NCBI GenBank assembly: GCA_034440615.1 | Contig: JAOTOM010003944.1 | Coordinates: 124,001-188,000, forward strand | Length of the DNA stretch: 64,000 bases | Direction: 5' to 3' | Origin: Ashinkailepas kermadecensis | Lineage: Eukaryota > Arthropoda > Thecostraca > Neolepadidae | Shown here: in pieces, positions 47,615-59,699 of the stretch | Numbering within the stretch: the first letter of the stretch is position 1 | How the letters are laid out: each line of letters starts with the position of its first letter | Made by a program: the position numbers and the translations under genes | Notes under the pieces: generated by a model | Told to the model about the DNA's origin: nothing | The model's input: the letters and a program-made list of their open reading frames with translations, nothing else | Database searches by the model: none

Positions 47615-47947
47615 AGTTGGCTGAGTGGAGGATCGGGTGCGCTTCGTTCCCGACTTGTCCCTGGACCGCTTCGCCGCGGGTTCTTCCTCTTTATCGCTGG
47701 GCGAGTGCGTAGTCGGCTCTTCCTCGCGCTTCCTCTTTCGCTGCGGCGTCTTCTTGGAAGGAGTTTTCTTGCCAGCCGCAGCCTTCGCCGGTGTTTTCTT
47801 GGCTGGAGTCTTCTTCGCCGCCGATTTCCTGTTCGGAGTTTTCCTTGTGGGCGTTTTCTTCGCAGGAGTGTTTCTCGCCGAGGCTCTTTTAGCCGGGGTC
47901 TTCTTTGCAGGTGTTCTCTTAGCGGGCGTCCTCTTCCTCTGCGTTTT
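47615..47947 (-). CDS. DEK: DEK-like gene, exon 6: histone-H1-like TPAKK tail
   Basis: On the minus strand a possible acceptor (GTCCCCAAG at 47947, or CGCAG at 47938 in the same frame) opens a frame ending at a GTGAGT donor after SSTQPT. The exon encodes about fifteen degenerate repeats of (K/R)TPxK, e.g. KRTPAKRTPAKKTPAKR, the minor-groove-binding motif type of H1 tails. A second, more acidic and Ser-rich part (KREEEPTTHSPSDKEEEPAAK) follows. Phase 0 at both ends fits the preceding exon. Vertebrate DEK has a shorter lysine-rich linker here, so the repeat is an expansion. The C-terminal DEK domain should follow but was not found. Confidence 0.75.
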
Positions 47948-48717
47948 CTTGGGGACCAAACGAAACGGGGAAAATGTTTAAAACTTTGCAAGGCCACCGG
48001 CGCGGCCAGATGAGCACATCACCACGAAACACGAAACTCACTGGCAGCACAGCAAATGACATCCGCCGAATTTCCTCGCCATTTGCGACCCTGCTCCTTC
48101 CGGTGTCAGCACGCCAAACGTACACACAGTTAGCTGATTACTGGGACACCGCCTCCAGTGGTCACCGAGCGACGTATTATATCCAGGGCACGTCAGCATT
48201 GGATCGCCGTGCGCCAGGGCAGCCGCTCAACACGCTTCAGCAACCAGTTCCACAAGCTGGATAAATACTGCAGAAACACTGAAGCTCCACTTTGGAGCTG
48301 TTTAAACTGAGCTACCAATGGCAAGTTTAAAAGATTATTAACGAACTAGCCAAACCATAACTACATGTGATATTTCGACCCGAACTATATATATATATAT
48401 ATATATAAATAATTATATAAAAACTACAACTAAAAACTAAACGAACTATATAAAACCACCATATATTAGTTGTCATCCTACACATTCAGCAGACAGCCGG
48501 CAATGAGTACACAAATCAAACTTATCATAACAGAAATCGCAGTGACTGGGCATCAGTGATTCGATCCCGACGCCTAGCAAACCCCAGCTACATGACCGAT
48601 GGAATCGGTGTGCCCTAAAGCCCCCCCCGCAAACGCCGCAGATGTGTCTGCAGCATCGGGCACCACCGGCTACCGATCAGCGGCGCGACTTCCGAAACAC
48701 ATCAACTGCCCACTCAC
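47948..48717 (-). other. Intron of the DEK-like gene
   Basis: Contains a TA microsatellite near 48388-48407 and a SINE-tail fragment near 48588-48618 (CTACATGACCGATGGAATCG). No other gene seen. Confidence 0.6.
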
Positions 48718-48897
48718 CTTGGCCGCCGGCTGCTCCTCTTCGCTCTCTCCCGCCTGGCCGCCGTCGCTGTCCTGCTCCTCTTCGGTGCCGCTCTCGCCCT
48801 CCTCGCCGCCCTGGGCATCGGCAGCGGCCTTCCGAGCGGAGCTGCGCTCAGGCTTCTTCGAGGGCGGCTTCTGCTTCGCTTTCTGCTTCGGCTTCAC
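48718..48897 (-). CDS. DEK: DEK-like gene, exon 5: basic/acidic linker
   Basis: A 180-nt exon on the minus strand with acceptor CGTCGCCGCAG and donor AAG-GTGAGT, phase 0 at both ends. It reads VKPKQKAKQKPPSKKPERSS, then ARKAAADAQGGEEGESGTEE and EQDSDGGQAGESEEEQPAAK. A lysine-rich half followed by an acidic half is the organisation of the DEK linker between the core and the C-terminal domain. The join to exon 4 reads PSGRE-VKPKQK, matching the position where DEK proteins change from the PKPSGKPL end of the core to a lysine-rich segment. Such acidic stretches are thought to act in histone binding. Confidence 0.82.
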
Positions 48898-49299
48898 CTG
48901 CGGCGACGCACGCGTCGGCTCAGTGGGGGCTGGGACAAGAAGTTTACTTTCTTAGGTGAAAAGGAAAGAAAACCCGACCAGGCCGGAAGGCTTCAAACAT
49001 AAAACTCAGCCTCTTGCAGCCTCCATAGAACCATGACTCATCCCTCATCTCGCTGGTATATATTCAACACAACTGGGACCGTGGCGATTTGCCTACCCGA
49101 TAGCCAGTTCCACGACGACACGTTCGATTGAATCATTTCAGCATCGTTTCATCTTTGGATATTCGTCGGCTCCGATTCAGTTACAAGTTGGAGATTCAAA
49201 ATGTACGCACGAGTTTCAAGTTTCACTTTCCTCCCCGAATGCTGTGCTGTACGACAGTGTTCTCAAATTAATTTTGAATTAGGTGTCCGATGAAATAAA

Positions 49300-49517
49300 A
49301 AAATACTAGCGATGAGGAAAAAAAAAATTTTTGTTGAAAAAAAAAAAATAAAACAAAAAAAAAACAATTTTTTTTAGTTAAAAATAAAAATAAATTAAAA
49401 GTATACTTTTTTCCCCAACCACCTGGGGCCGGCCTCAAAAAAAAAATAAATAATAAAAAAAATTAAAAAATAAAATAAAAAAATCAACAACTTTTTTTTT
49501 AAAAAAATTATTTATAT

Positions 49518-49556
<39 letters not shown>

Positions 49557-49560
49557 AAGT
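49300..49560. repeat. Extreme A/T homopolymer region
   Basis: Long interleaved poly-A, poly-T and AAATAA runs. This is also a likely place for sequencing or assembly error. Confidence 0.9.
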
Positions 49561-50216
49561 AAAAGCAAGAAGTACCTTGGATGAAAAAGAAACGTAAAAT
49601 GCTGGTACATAGATGTACATTTTTGGACAAATGAAGTGTTGAATCCCAATTGCAACTGTTGAGTTTGGTTGAAGAAAGCAGCTGTTTTTATGTGTGAATA
49701 AATACGAGCATGGGCGATCAATTTTGGATGCAATATCTATAGCTAAGAAAAACTGGCACATCCTGCATGATTATATCCTCAAACATGCATTGGGGAAGTT
49801 ACCAAATTAAGTGCATACATTTCGCACAGGTAACGATTGCCCGACACGGCGTGACATAATTTGAGTATTCCAGACCACGTACGGAAGTTCATCTGAAACA
49901 AACATGTTTAAGGTAATCATGAACAATCGTTTGGTGTTACCCCCCCCCCCTCGGAAAGCGCAGACAGTTTATCTATGGACTGGGAAACGCAAAGCTGTCC
50001 AATGACGGAAAGGCCTCGACATGGCTCCTGCCAGCAAGCCAAACGTGGTGGTCACAGACAAATCATGCTAACTACTACTCTAGTTCACCTCTTAGTTATG
50101 CCAAAAGAGGCTCAGACAGGACGGTTCTCGCCCTTGAAGTAACAAAGTATGCTTTCTCGTTTGAATTAATATGCAGATTAGAGAGTTGTACACATTGTCT
50201 GAAGCGTGTTGTTGTT

Positions 50217-50550
50217 GTATGCTTTATGTTGCATTTGCTGTATGTGATATGCCATCTTTGTGGTGTTCTATATTTCCTGTGGTATGCTTTGTGTTACATT
50301 TGCTGTATGTGGTATGCCATCTTTGTGGTGTTCTATATTGTCTGTGGTATGCTTTGTGTTACATTTGCTGTATGTGGTATGCTATCTTTGTGGTGTTCTA
50401 TATTGTCTGTGGTATGCTTTGTGTTACATTTGCTGTATGTGGTATGCTATCTTTGTGGTGTTCTATATTGTCTGTGGTATGCTTTGTGTTACATTTGCTG
50501 TATGTGGTATGCTATCTTTGTGGTGTTCTATATTGTCTGTGGTATGCTTT
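50217..50550. repeat. 65-bp minisatellite, 5 copies
   Basis: The unit is TATGCTTTGTGTTACATTTG followed by CTGTATGTGGTATGCTATCT and TTGTGGTGTTCTATATTGTC plus TGTGG. Copies 2-5 are nearly identical. A 65-bp period rotates frame each unit, so all three plus-strand frames stay open. Confidence 0.93.
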
Positions 50551-50986
50551 GTACGACCTTTGTTGTACTTTATATGTTGTTTTTTCTCTCAAATGCTTCT
50601 TGCTATTGCTCTATGTTTTTAGCACTCGTGCCCTCCTCCATGGAAGTCTCGGCTACTTTGCTGCTGTGGCCCATACTACCAGGCAGAATATGTTCTAAAT
50701 TTACCATTCTACCTCTTCAGGATTTGCCCCACCCAGCCTGGTTTCTGCATTCCGCCAATACGTCACCATGAACCCATCAACCGAAGCAAACAACCGTGAA
50801 GAAGCACAAACCATGAAGCAAACAACCGTCCTCGAACAAGAACATAAAAATGACCGTTACAGCACCTGTGATACATGGCTGTGCTGCATCACATTAGTAT
50901 CGGCTCCAGCAGCGTCATCTTGTCGAGATCGACGGCAATTTTAGCTCGTTCTTTCAATTCAACGTTATCGATCTGATATTAACTGG

Positions 50987-51143
50987 TTGGTTATTGGTTT
51001 TACGACACGTCGACCGTTGAGTCATGTAGCGTCGCCAGTCTCTCACGCCGATTGGTCGCGGGCGAAGAGTAGCGACAGGTGAGACTCGAACCCACAACCT
51101 TTCGATTGTGAGACGAGCATCTTACCCCTAGACCACTCGTCCC
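50987..51143 (-). mobile_element. Young tRNA-derived SINE with perfect 18-bp duplication
   Basis: Same family as 47389-47555. CGATCTGATATTAACTGG is repeated exactly at 50969-50986 and 51144-51161. The head is on the minus strand with the B box GGGTTCGAGTCTCACC. Confidence 0.93.
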
Positions 51144-52255
51144 CGATCTGATATTAACTGGAAGAAGTGTCTTACGGAAATGTGTTCTGCCATGATTCGT
51201 TCTGGTGATGTTACCTAATAAACACCTGAATGTCGCATGTTTGGTCTTCGGCTCTTCCCTGCGAAAGCTAACCGGAAATGATGTAAGAAATGTTTTATTG
51301 TTAAAGCATGACCATTGAACGTGTCTTGGCGCAGTCAAGAAAGACTCGACAATTGTGCTTAGAATGTGATTCTTCAAATACGATTATCATGATTATACCA
51401 TACAGGGTATCATCCTCAGAAAAGAGCTCCATTTGCAGCCTACCAGATACATATGTCGTTAAAAAAGCATGCATAAAGCTGCCAAGACATGAGAACAGTT
51501 TTGAGATCTTTGTTTGTAAATCAGCTACTTTGGGCGGCATGGTCGGATTTTTTTTTCTGGATTTTCATGGGAATTATGCAATCCACAGGTAGAGCTAAAA
51601 AAATGAAGACGAGCTCAGTTAGTCGGTCAGCACGGATGAAAGGCGTGGCGTGACCTGCTATCCCCTTATTCTTGTACCCTTTTGGAATCGATTTCGGCAT
51701 CACATTTGGGAATGTTGTGGCTTTTTGGGCTAAATATAGGCCCATGTCTGCTTTTTCGCGATTTTCGTTTAAAAAAGATGCCAGGCCCCCAAAGGCGATG
51801 TTGGACTACTGTTAGTAACCGCGAGTTAAAAGACCTAAAGGACTCTAGAAGGCGACTGCAGTTTAATCTAACCGCTCGACTGCAGCTTAATAATTTTGTG
51901 AATTTTGGCGTTAATAGCCGGTGCACTCCTTTCGGAGAAATGCTGGATCTGCTCCTAGTACCATTGTTAGTCCCTGGATCAACAAGGTTAGGTCCTCCCC
52001 TTACATGAAAACATGGCGTTGATCCTAGAGCAGAAAAAAAAATCAAAGCGTCTTCTGGAACCTTCCGGGTACCATGCATGCAACTTGCATACATCACTAC
52101 ACGAATGCCATGAAGAACAAAGCAGCAATTATTCGGAAACATGGTGGTTGAGGCTGGCGACATATATGCTACATAATATGCTAATCCATTCCCATTTTCT
52201 ACACCGACCCTCTAACAAATTAGTGGTATTTCGGCCTTGATTCAACCACCTCACC

Positions 52256-53687
52256 CAGTAGCGCAGCCAAAGAAGGGAAAGGCACGGGAGAAATTATCCC
52301 TACTTAGAATAAATGGTCTGAACCGAGACCACTTGGCGTTTCGCCATGAACAGCTGCTTCCCGCGGCGTAGGAGGAAGGTGCGTCATACAAAGAACAAGG
52401 GTGTCTGTTCATGCAAATTATTTGGGGGAAGCGTTGGATTGGGCCAGGAGGTGAAACCATTCCAGAGGCCCACCTATTGGATGCCATGTAAGTTATGCAA
52501 ATACTGGGAAGCTCCTCAGATACAAATTGACACCTGCGGGGGTACGCCACACATAGAGGCATCTACCTTTCTGTCTCCCACCACACAATGTGATGCATTT
52601 TTTTACATTACCCTCATTGAATTTGCATAAGAAACGATGTCAAAATCCCTTTCCTCCCCCAAAATGATGTGCTTATCCTTGATAATCAGCAGCTTAATCG
52701 GCAAAACATGGCCCATGTTTTATTACTGGGTTTCTCTCTGTAGAAGTCATGGCATTGCGCCTCCCCATCCGCTCCCAAATAGGAAGGGTGGATGGTATGC
52801 TGCCAAGACCCATTGCTTGTAGGTGGAGGCATTGCTTCAGGGTGGAGGCACCAGACGAGTTCCTGTTCCTCCCTCGATCATAAAACAGCTCCTCACCGAT
52901 CGGAACGTAGCGCTCCATTGCGAAGGCTTTACTGCACCAGGGGCAGATACAGGGAAAGGCACTGAAGGGCATGCGCCAACTCCCCTCATGGAGAAGTGAC
53001 GCTCCCAACCGGGAAGCTACGGATTCACCTCCTCCCGCCACCACTCAACGGATTGTCAGCCAAAGGCGCCCATCTCAGAGGAATAGGCGCTCCTTGAGAG
53101 GAAAAAGAGCCCCTCGGTATGCTCGGGTCCACGCCTGCACTCAACAAAGGAGATAGGATCGCAGAGCGCACCCATCCGCACCCCCTAACAAAATTCGTCC
53201 CAGCCTTCATGTGCACATCGGCCAGAATTTGGGGAATTCATCGGGGAAAATTGACGGCTTATCGGAAGTTGTACCCCGCCCGAAACCGGCCAGCCGGATC
53301 TGCGCTTAAACCTGCCTGCCTAAATCAACGTCCATGGGTTCAAGTGCCCCAACGAAACAGGATGCCTTGCCTATTCATGGGCGGCTAAAGGACGGCACTA
53401 GGGCTAAAGGACGGCACTAGGGCTAAAGGACGGCGCTGCCACATTGAATGGCGGCTCCTCTCTGGCCAGGAAAAACGCCCACTCGGGAAGATTTGAGAGT
53501 GCACTCGGCTCCCTCCCCGCTCAGCGGATTTTTTTCCCAGCAAAAGGCGATCCTTTCAGACGAAAGGCTATACTAAGGATGCTCAGTGTGCGCACTCACC
53601 AGCTCAACGATTGTTTTTTTCCGCCAAAGGCACCCTCCGGCATATTAAGTGTGGTTCGCCCCACGAACATTCCTGGATCCGCCCCTG
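52256..53687. mobile_element. Possible hAT-like non-autonomous element
   Basis: The left end CAGTAGCGCAGCCAAAGAAG and right end CCTGGATCCGCCCCTG both resemble hAT-like MITE termini (CAG...CTG), but they are not clear inverted repeats of each other. The flanks (ACCTCACC and TACCTACC) only partly agree. The interior contains three tandem copies of GGCTAAAGGACGGCACTAG near 53383-53440. They may be ends of two different elements. Confidence 0.35.
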
Positions 53688-54491
53688 TACCTACCCAACT
53701 ACTCTCCATTTCACACAGGCACGGCTACGTGAACACTGGATGGAAGGTAGCCCAACTTGCCCATAAAACCAGCAATAAAGCGGGTAACAATACCAGCACA
53801 TTGACAATATGTTGCTTTACAGCGTCGTGCCGCCAGTTAAATTGTATATGGCCTTGAAATCGCCCTGGCTGGGCTGAATCCCGATTCTAGCTACTAAATT
53901 AGAAGTGCTTATTGTGCACCTCCTGTAGTTATTGGACGAAAATCCTACGCTTGCCTGCGCTTGGAAAGGTTGATGGACGCTGAATGAGAGCTTCCAAGTT
54001 TTGCCAAAATTGTCACAATGACATATCACAATGAAGTCGATGCGCTCTAAAACCCAAATAACAAACTAACTAACTTCTGTTTCTCTTCATTCTCGCCAGA
54101 TGATCTTTGCTTTGCAAATCTTTGCTTACAAAGTCGGCTGGATAATACGAGTCGCTGGCAGTGTTGGAAATATGGTCCTTTTTTGGAACTTTTGTCATCC
54201 AAAGAATTATACACTCCCAAAAAAAATTCCACTCCTAACATTACATGATATATCGTGAAGAGCCTTGCTTAAACAGCAATCTCAACCAGCTGTCATAATC
54301 CAATAGTATTATTGGATTGTGATGAAGCAGAGGATGCAGCATGCTCCAAGGGCCTATAACATATGGTAATCAATGGCTGATAATGAAAAACCCTTCTAGC
54401 TTTGGTGCTCTTCATCTTGTCTAGCCATGTTATGTACTTGCCACAGCAACTTGGCAACAACATTGAGGATAATGCACATTTGTTATTTCAG

Positions 54492-54550
54492 GTGACGATG
54501 AGAGCTGCAGCAACATTCCAAGAGGATGCAGAAGTGGAACAGAAAATTAG
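54492..54550 (+). CDS. Possible terminal coding exon, plus strand
   Basis: The acceptor TGTTATTTCAG leads to GDDESCSNIPRGCRSGTEN and a TAG stop in phase 1. That phase matches the exon ending at 25839 (QTR-G-DDES). An AATAAA lies about 160 bp downstream. Linking it to 25839 would require a 28.6-kb intron crossing the opposite-strand DEK-like gene, so the assignment is weak. A 25-residue alternative frame (VTMRAAATFQEDAEVEQKIR...) is also open. Confidence 0.25.
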
Positions 54551-57500
54551 ATGCAAGCAAGACTAGACGAGTGCCAGCTTGCTAGCATGTGCAACAGATG
54601 ACAGCAGATGCTTTAAGGATCACTCTGCAATCTGCATACAACATTAATACCAATGTATTTGTTCTATGAAATGGTGCAGGTCGTATGCAATTGTCTGAAA
54701 CATGTGAATTAATAAACAACCACGCCTTCATGTGTACATTATTCATTTGTGAAAATGCTGGAATCAGTAGTGTTCAGAAGAATGCAAGGCTAGACAGAAC
54801 TAGAGAACTAGGGAAGTCCCTACACAACTTGCAAATCACAAAAGCAATCACATCCCCAAAATATTTGTGGACATATATTATGATTTCTCATGGCATAGGA
54901 ATGTTCAGGAAGCTGCAGGGACAAAAAAGCCAAATAATGGAGTTTATTGGGGTATGAGGTGGGGTGCACTTCACAATTTCCTGAAACATTTTGTTAGAGC
55001 ACAACAATGCTTGTGAGTTACTGTATCCGTGCACTGAAGGGGACCAATCTCTTATTCCTGAAAATATAGTCTTACAAAAATTAAAGCTTTATTTCCAAAA
55101 CAAAACAAAACAAGCTGAAAGGTTCTTCCATCCAAATCCAACACATTAAGAACACACTTATGAAAATACTATTTCCAGGTCATGGATGTTCATTTATGAA
55201 AATTATTGGGGAGGGGGAAATACATGAAAGGCAATGGGCAGGGTGAAATAGATTGGGGGCACACCCCATGTTAAAAGTTGAAGTCATTTGAGAAGTAAAG
55301 CAAACATTGCGGGTCCACTTGTCCTCCCCCCCCACAGAATATAAAACAACCCCGTCCTAGGTTGTGCCACTGCATGCATGGGCACCAACAGAGGGATACA
55401 AATGTGCACCACTGCAAAATATAAGGAATCACAATTTTGCTATGGCTACCCATACTTCTCAACATTAAGCTGGTTGTGCATACATCATTCTAGCTAGGTA
55501 GCTATATTTCTGCTTTGATACTGAAGTTTACACCAACAAGAATAATTAAATTTCAAGAAACCTCAATTGGGCCTCAGTTCCTACGTCGGCCGATACTACA
55601 CGAGATCAACTAGTAGTCTCACTACCTGGTCCCTGAATTATCGGACTATATCCCATCATACGACCCGAACGGCGCTTCTTGGATTCGATGGATTCGCGGC
55701 TCTCCAGCTCCCACTCCGGTCGGAGCTTTTTAAACTACGGCCAAGAAAGGCCATACATAATGCATTCCTTTTTGTTTCCTTGAAGATTGAGATGTTCTAT
55801 ATAACTTGACATGAACAAAACTGATCGTTTTGCATCCTGGACCAGTCCAGAGCAATAAAACAAAAAAGATATCCGATGGATTTTACGCAATAAAATGACC
55901 TAAATGGTACCAAAACGTTCTTCAAATCTGGTTACATTTTACAGTCAAATGGACCACCATATAACCAGAAATTTCAGTGTCCTTCCATTTCATGACCTAC
56001 ATTGTTTAAATACATCACAAACTGGTGGCAATAATAGTGTTTATGCCACTCCGACAACTAATTTCTCCCACTCCGGGAAAATGGAAATTTAGCCGTCATG
56101 TTCTATACACTGCTAAATGAGGGGTGATTAACAGCCGCTTACTGGTCTTTCGTCAACTCCGGCTGACTGTACGTAGGCTGCTGATTGGTTTACTGGTTTG
56201 AACTCAGCCAATGGGATGAAATCTTTGTTGACAAAGGTAAAAGAGCAGCTTATCTCGATTGCATTGTTTTTGTGACAATGTAACACAAGTCGCTGCCAGC
56301 CCTGATGAAGGTTAAGGCCAGCCCGGCCAGCCCAAGACCTATCGAGGGAAGGGTCTAAACAACGGCCAAGGTACGAAGCCGGGGAGGAAACCATTGTTGT
56401 TTTTCTGTTTTCGTTCTCCTCAGGTGTGCGCCTCGGGGAAAAGAGTAGGTGCTGTGGGAATAGTAACTGGTAGGTGCTGCTTTATTATCTTCTGTGACTC
56501 CTATTATCTGGCATACCCCTTGTAGGAATTCTGTTTTTTTTCTGCTGATGCTATTGCGGCAAATATGGCTAATTGCTATTAATGCTGGCTTTCGATGGGT
56601 AACAGTTGGAGCATGCTAATCACAGGTGTAAATTTGTACACTTTTGTTGTTGCCAATGCGACATGATGATTTCCAAATTTAACATAATGCCTATGGTGGT
56701 GCATGGAATGAATGGATTCAAATTTCCTATTGGAAACATTTTTTTCAGTCCTGATACATTATTTTGTTTAATCCAACCATGCCATTCATCAGCACAGGGT
56801 TCAGGACCAATCATTTTCCATAAGGGTTATTGAGGTTTTGTGGTTCCTGATGTGAAAGGCATAATTCTTGTTCAGCATCACTTTGTTTCTATTTGTAAAT
56901 TTGCAGTTTAGGGTAATTTTGGGTTATTGAAATTCCTCTTTCCAATGCCATGTTTAAAAATGTGGTTTACATGGTGTGACCACTCACTTTCACTGTGAAT
57001 ACATACTTTCCAGTTGGCAGGCAAAACAACACCAATAAGTGGGCTTGGAGTTGGGTAATATAGTGTAAAAATTAATTCGCAAAAATAAAAAATGTGGCAT
57101 AATCTACCCTAACCTAGCCTAACCTTCAATGCAAAAAGAACAATTCTCTTGAAAAAGGAAAAATTTCAACCAGTATTTTTCTTCTAAAAAATGCAAATTA
57201 AAGAACATAACCTAACATAACCTAACCTTGCCTGGTTCATTGTTGAAAAACAAATTCTTGGAATAGAAAAAACAATTGGATTTGAAAACTTCTCCAACTT
57301 AAGAGTACAGCCAAACTTATCATAACATAACCAAGCCTAACCAATTTGTTTGCTTCATGGAGGTAAACTGTGTAAGACGTGTCTTGTGGATACCCTAAGC
57401 TTGAATAATATATTTAATCATAGTAATATACCTACATACCTGAAGTTGAAATATATTCAAACTCGCATGGAAAATCAATCACAATTAAATGCATCACTTT

Positions 57501-58268
57501 TTGCCAATGACAGTATATTTAACACTTTTCCAGCACCACAACACAGATGACTGCTATGTGAAGTTTGTATTCTCAGTGAATACTATTTTATGTGATCCAG
57601 CATCAGGTGGCATACTTAGGCAGTGTGGGATGAAACACCTGTAATGTATGCTTCTTGAATGGAAAAACAAGACTTTATTTCTTTGTCTCAGTAATTTGTA
57701 TTCACCCCATGGTTACCATGTATTATGCAATCCATAATTGAATGAACTCAAGGATTATACACTCCGAATCCAAGAACGAGAAGTGAAAATCCAACACTGG
57801 TCGCTGGGCTGCCATAGCGCAAGTTTTGTTGTGGCCTATGGCAGCATAGCAGTATTCGGCACCGGAACAGCACTCCGACTGGTTTGATACGTGAAGGGAA
57901 AGTATTATGGCGACACTAGACATGTATTTATCATGGAATTCTGAGGAATGTTTCCGTATGCATTTTTCGATATTTATAGTGCTTATCATCAATAGCGAGA
58001 CATTTTGACGCTTGAGCCCGAGACGAGCAGCTTGATACAAGGATGCCAAATAGGTATCGAAAGCGATGCAATAAAAAACACTGTTGGGTGTCGATTTGCA
58101 CCAAAGTGTCGAAATTTGAGAACAATGGTGTGCGGAATGCGCTCTTCCCAGCTTTAGTTCCCATCTGACCGCCCCCTCCTCAAATCACAGACGACCGATG
58201 GTCGGCACAAGTCCAACATCAGTCCCACCCAGGTCGCAGCTGTAGGCCCTTCACAGTGTCAGCCTCAC

Positions 58269-58392
58269 CTCCCGGCCCGAAGGCTGCGGATCGGTGAGAA
58301 ACTCCAGCACGGCCAGCGCCATCTCCTCCCTCGACTTGCCCTTGTCCAGGTCGAGAATGCTGCTGAGCGTGCGCAGCACATTCGCACGATAC
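58269..58392 (-). CDS. DEK: DEK-like gene, exon 4: C-terminal part of the DEK core
   Basis: A 124-nt exon with acceptor CTTGTCGCAG and donor GAG-GTGAGG. Entering in phase 2 and leaving in phase 0, it encodes RYRANVLRTLSSILDLDKGK, then SREEMALAVLEFLTDPQPSG. This matches the vertebrate DEK pattern of RNAMLKSICEVLDLERSG followed by a V-x-R-I-L-x-F-L-M-x-P-K-P-S-G ending. The core (with its SAP-box region) binds DNA, preferring structured or supercoiled DNA. The P-S-G end is diagnostic for the family. Confidence 0.93.
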
Positions 58393-58853
58393 CTGCGACA
58401 AGCCAGAGGTCACCGGGGGGCACATCGGAGCCGCTGAGACGACACCAGGCACACATCGGAGCCGCTGCAATGGCTGTGCAGTGTTGCGAGGCATCACAGT
58501 AAGTACACAAAATAAATACATGCAAGTTATTGCACAGCTGCACGCCTCATGCACATGTTGAAAGCAAGCATTAACAGCCATCACTTACATCTGAATTCGA
58601 ACGGAAAACGAACTTACACACTGACTCAATTGCAGCTAGCATGCGCAATTTGTTTGTGCCGCCTTGCTCAGGTTCAGCGATCCACTCTGCAACTCCACCG
58701 CTGTCACCGACCGTGCGCAGACCGTCTCGCCGCCACAACAGACCAGGCACGCTCAAACACGCGCCTCGTTCTCACCGTACGCTCCCGATACGGGCGGAGC
58801 GTCACAGACATTGCCGTCGCTCCAGCAGCAGCAGCAGCAGCCGCCGGTCTCAC

Positions 58854-59008
58854 CTCAGCAGACACTCCTTCTTCTTCTCGTAGGCGGCCGAGTCGCGCTC
58901 GAACGGGAAGCCGTTGAACTGGCGCAGGTTGCGGCGCAGCTCGTGCGGCCGACCCTGGCGGCCCTGCACCACCTGGTGCAGCGCGTGCAGCTCCTCCGCC
59001 GACGCATT
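58854..59008 (-). CDS. DEK: DEK-like gene, exon 3: DEK core helix and FNGFPF motif
   Basis: A 155-nt exon with acceptor GTTGTTGCAG and donor CTGAG-GTGAGA. It enters in phase 0 and leaves in phase 2. It encodes NASAEELHALHQVVQGRQGR, PHELRRNLRQFNGFPFERDS and AAYEKKKECLL. The string equivalent to vertebrate KKNVGQFSGFPFEKGS (here RRNLRQFNGFPFERDS) is a DEK hallmark. The conserved F-x-G-F-P-F and the helix before it form the first part of the SAP-containing DNA-binding core. Confidence 0.95.
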
Positions 59009-59519
59009 CTGCAACAACACCACCAAATGTGGACCTTCAACGGAAAACGATGCGTAGTATGGAGTATATCTAAGTCCATATAGGAATGGGAAGGAACAAT
59101 CTTACGGTGCTACACAGATAATGTTCCTGCTCTACTATCTCGCTAGCATATCTCAATAACATCCTACATATCTACAACATCTAAAATGAAACCAGCAGCG
59201 ATTTGACAGCCTAGGTATGTGTGGTGCTAATGGGCACTTCATTAGCATTGGAACATTAGAATAGGTTTGCAAATCAATAATTTGTACGTACAACTTGGCG
59301 ATTATCTTTACATTCAAATGGAAATATTAAGGACTCAGTGTATGTCCGACGCCAAAGTTGACACTATTTCTAATACAGACTGCAATGGAATGGACGACGA
59401 TGGAAGGAATTTGAACCAGGGACCACACAGCTATCAGACCAACGCGGCATCCATTAGGACATCAGCACCACCGTCACCACCAAATGCATTGTTGCCATAG
59501 AGCAACACCACCACTGCTT

Positions 59520-59695
59520 CTAACACGGCACTGTCGGTGCGGTACTGTGAGAACACGACAGTACACGGCACTGTGGCAGTACACAGCACTGTTGGTGCGG
59601 TACTGTGAGAACACGACAGTACACGGCACTGTGGCAGTACACAGCACTGTTGGTGCGGTACTGTGAGAACACGACAGCATCATGATGCCGACACT
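59520..59695. repeat. ~66-bp minisatellite
   Basis: Repeats of GGTGCGGTACTGTGAGAACA then CGACAGTACACGGCACTGTG. Confidence 0.88.
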
Positions 59696-59699
59696 AACG

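Larger units (their letters stand above)
48898..58268 (-). other. 9.4-kb intron of the DEK-like gene
   Basis: Two well-matched DEK exons flank this interval. It holds an A/T homopolymer region, a 65-bp minisatellite, a SINE, a hAT-like candidate, a possible opposite-strand exon at 54492 and, at about 57095-57345, scattered TAACCTAACC-like strings. From 55.0 to 58.2 kb I see no further exon. Confidence 0.6.

Noticed and set aside
47567..48013. Plus-strand open frame antisense to DEK exon 6
   Set aside because: It is a shadow of the lysine-codon-rich minus-strand exon.
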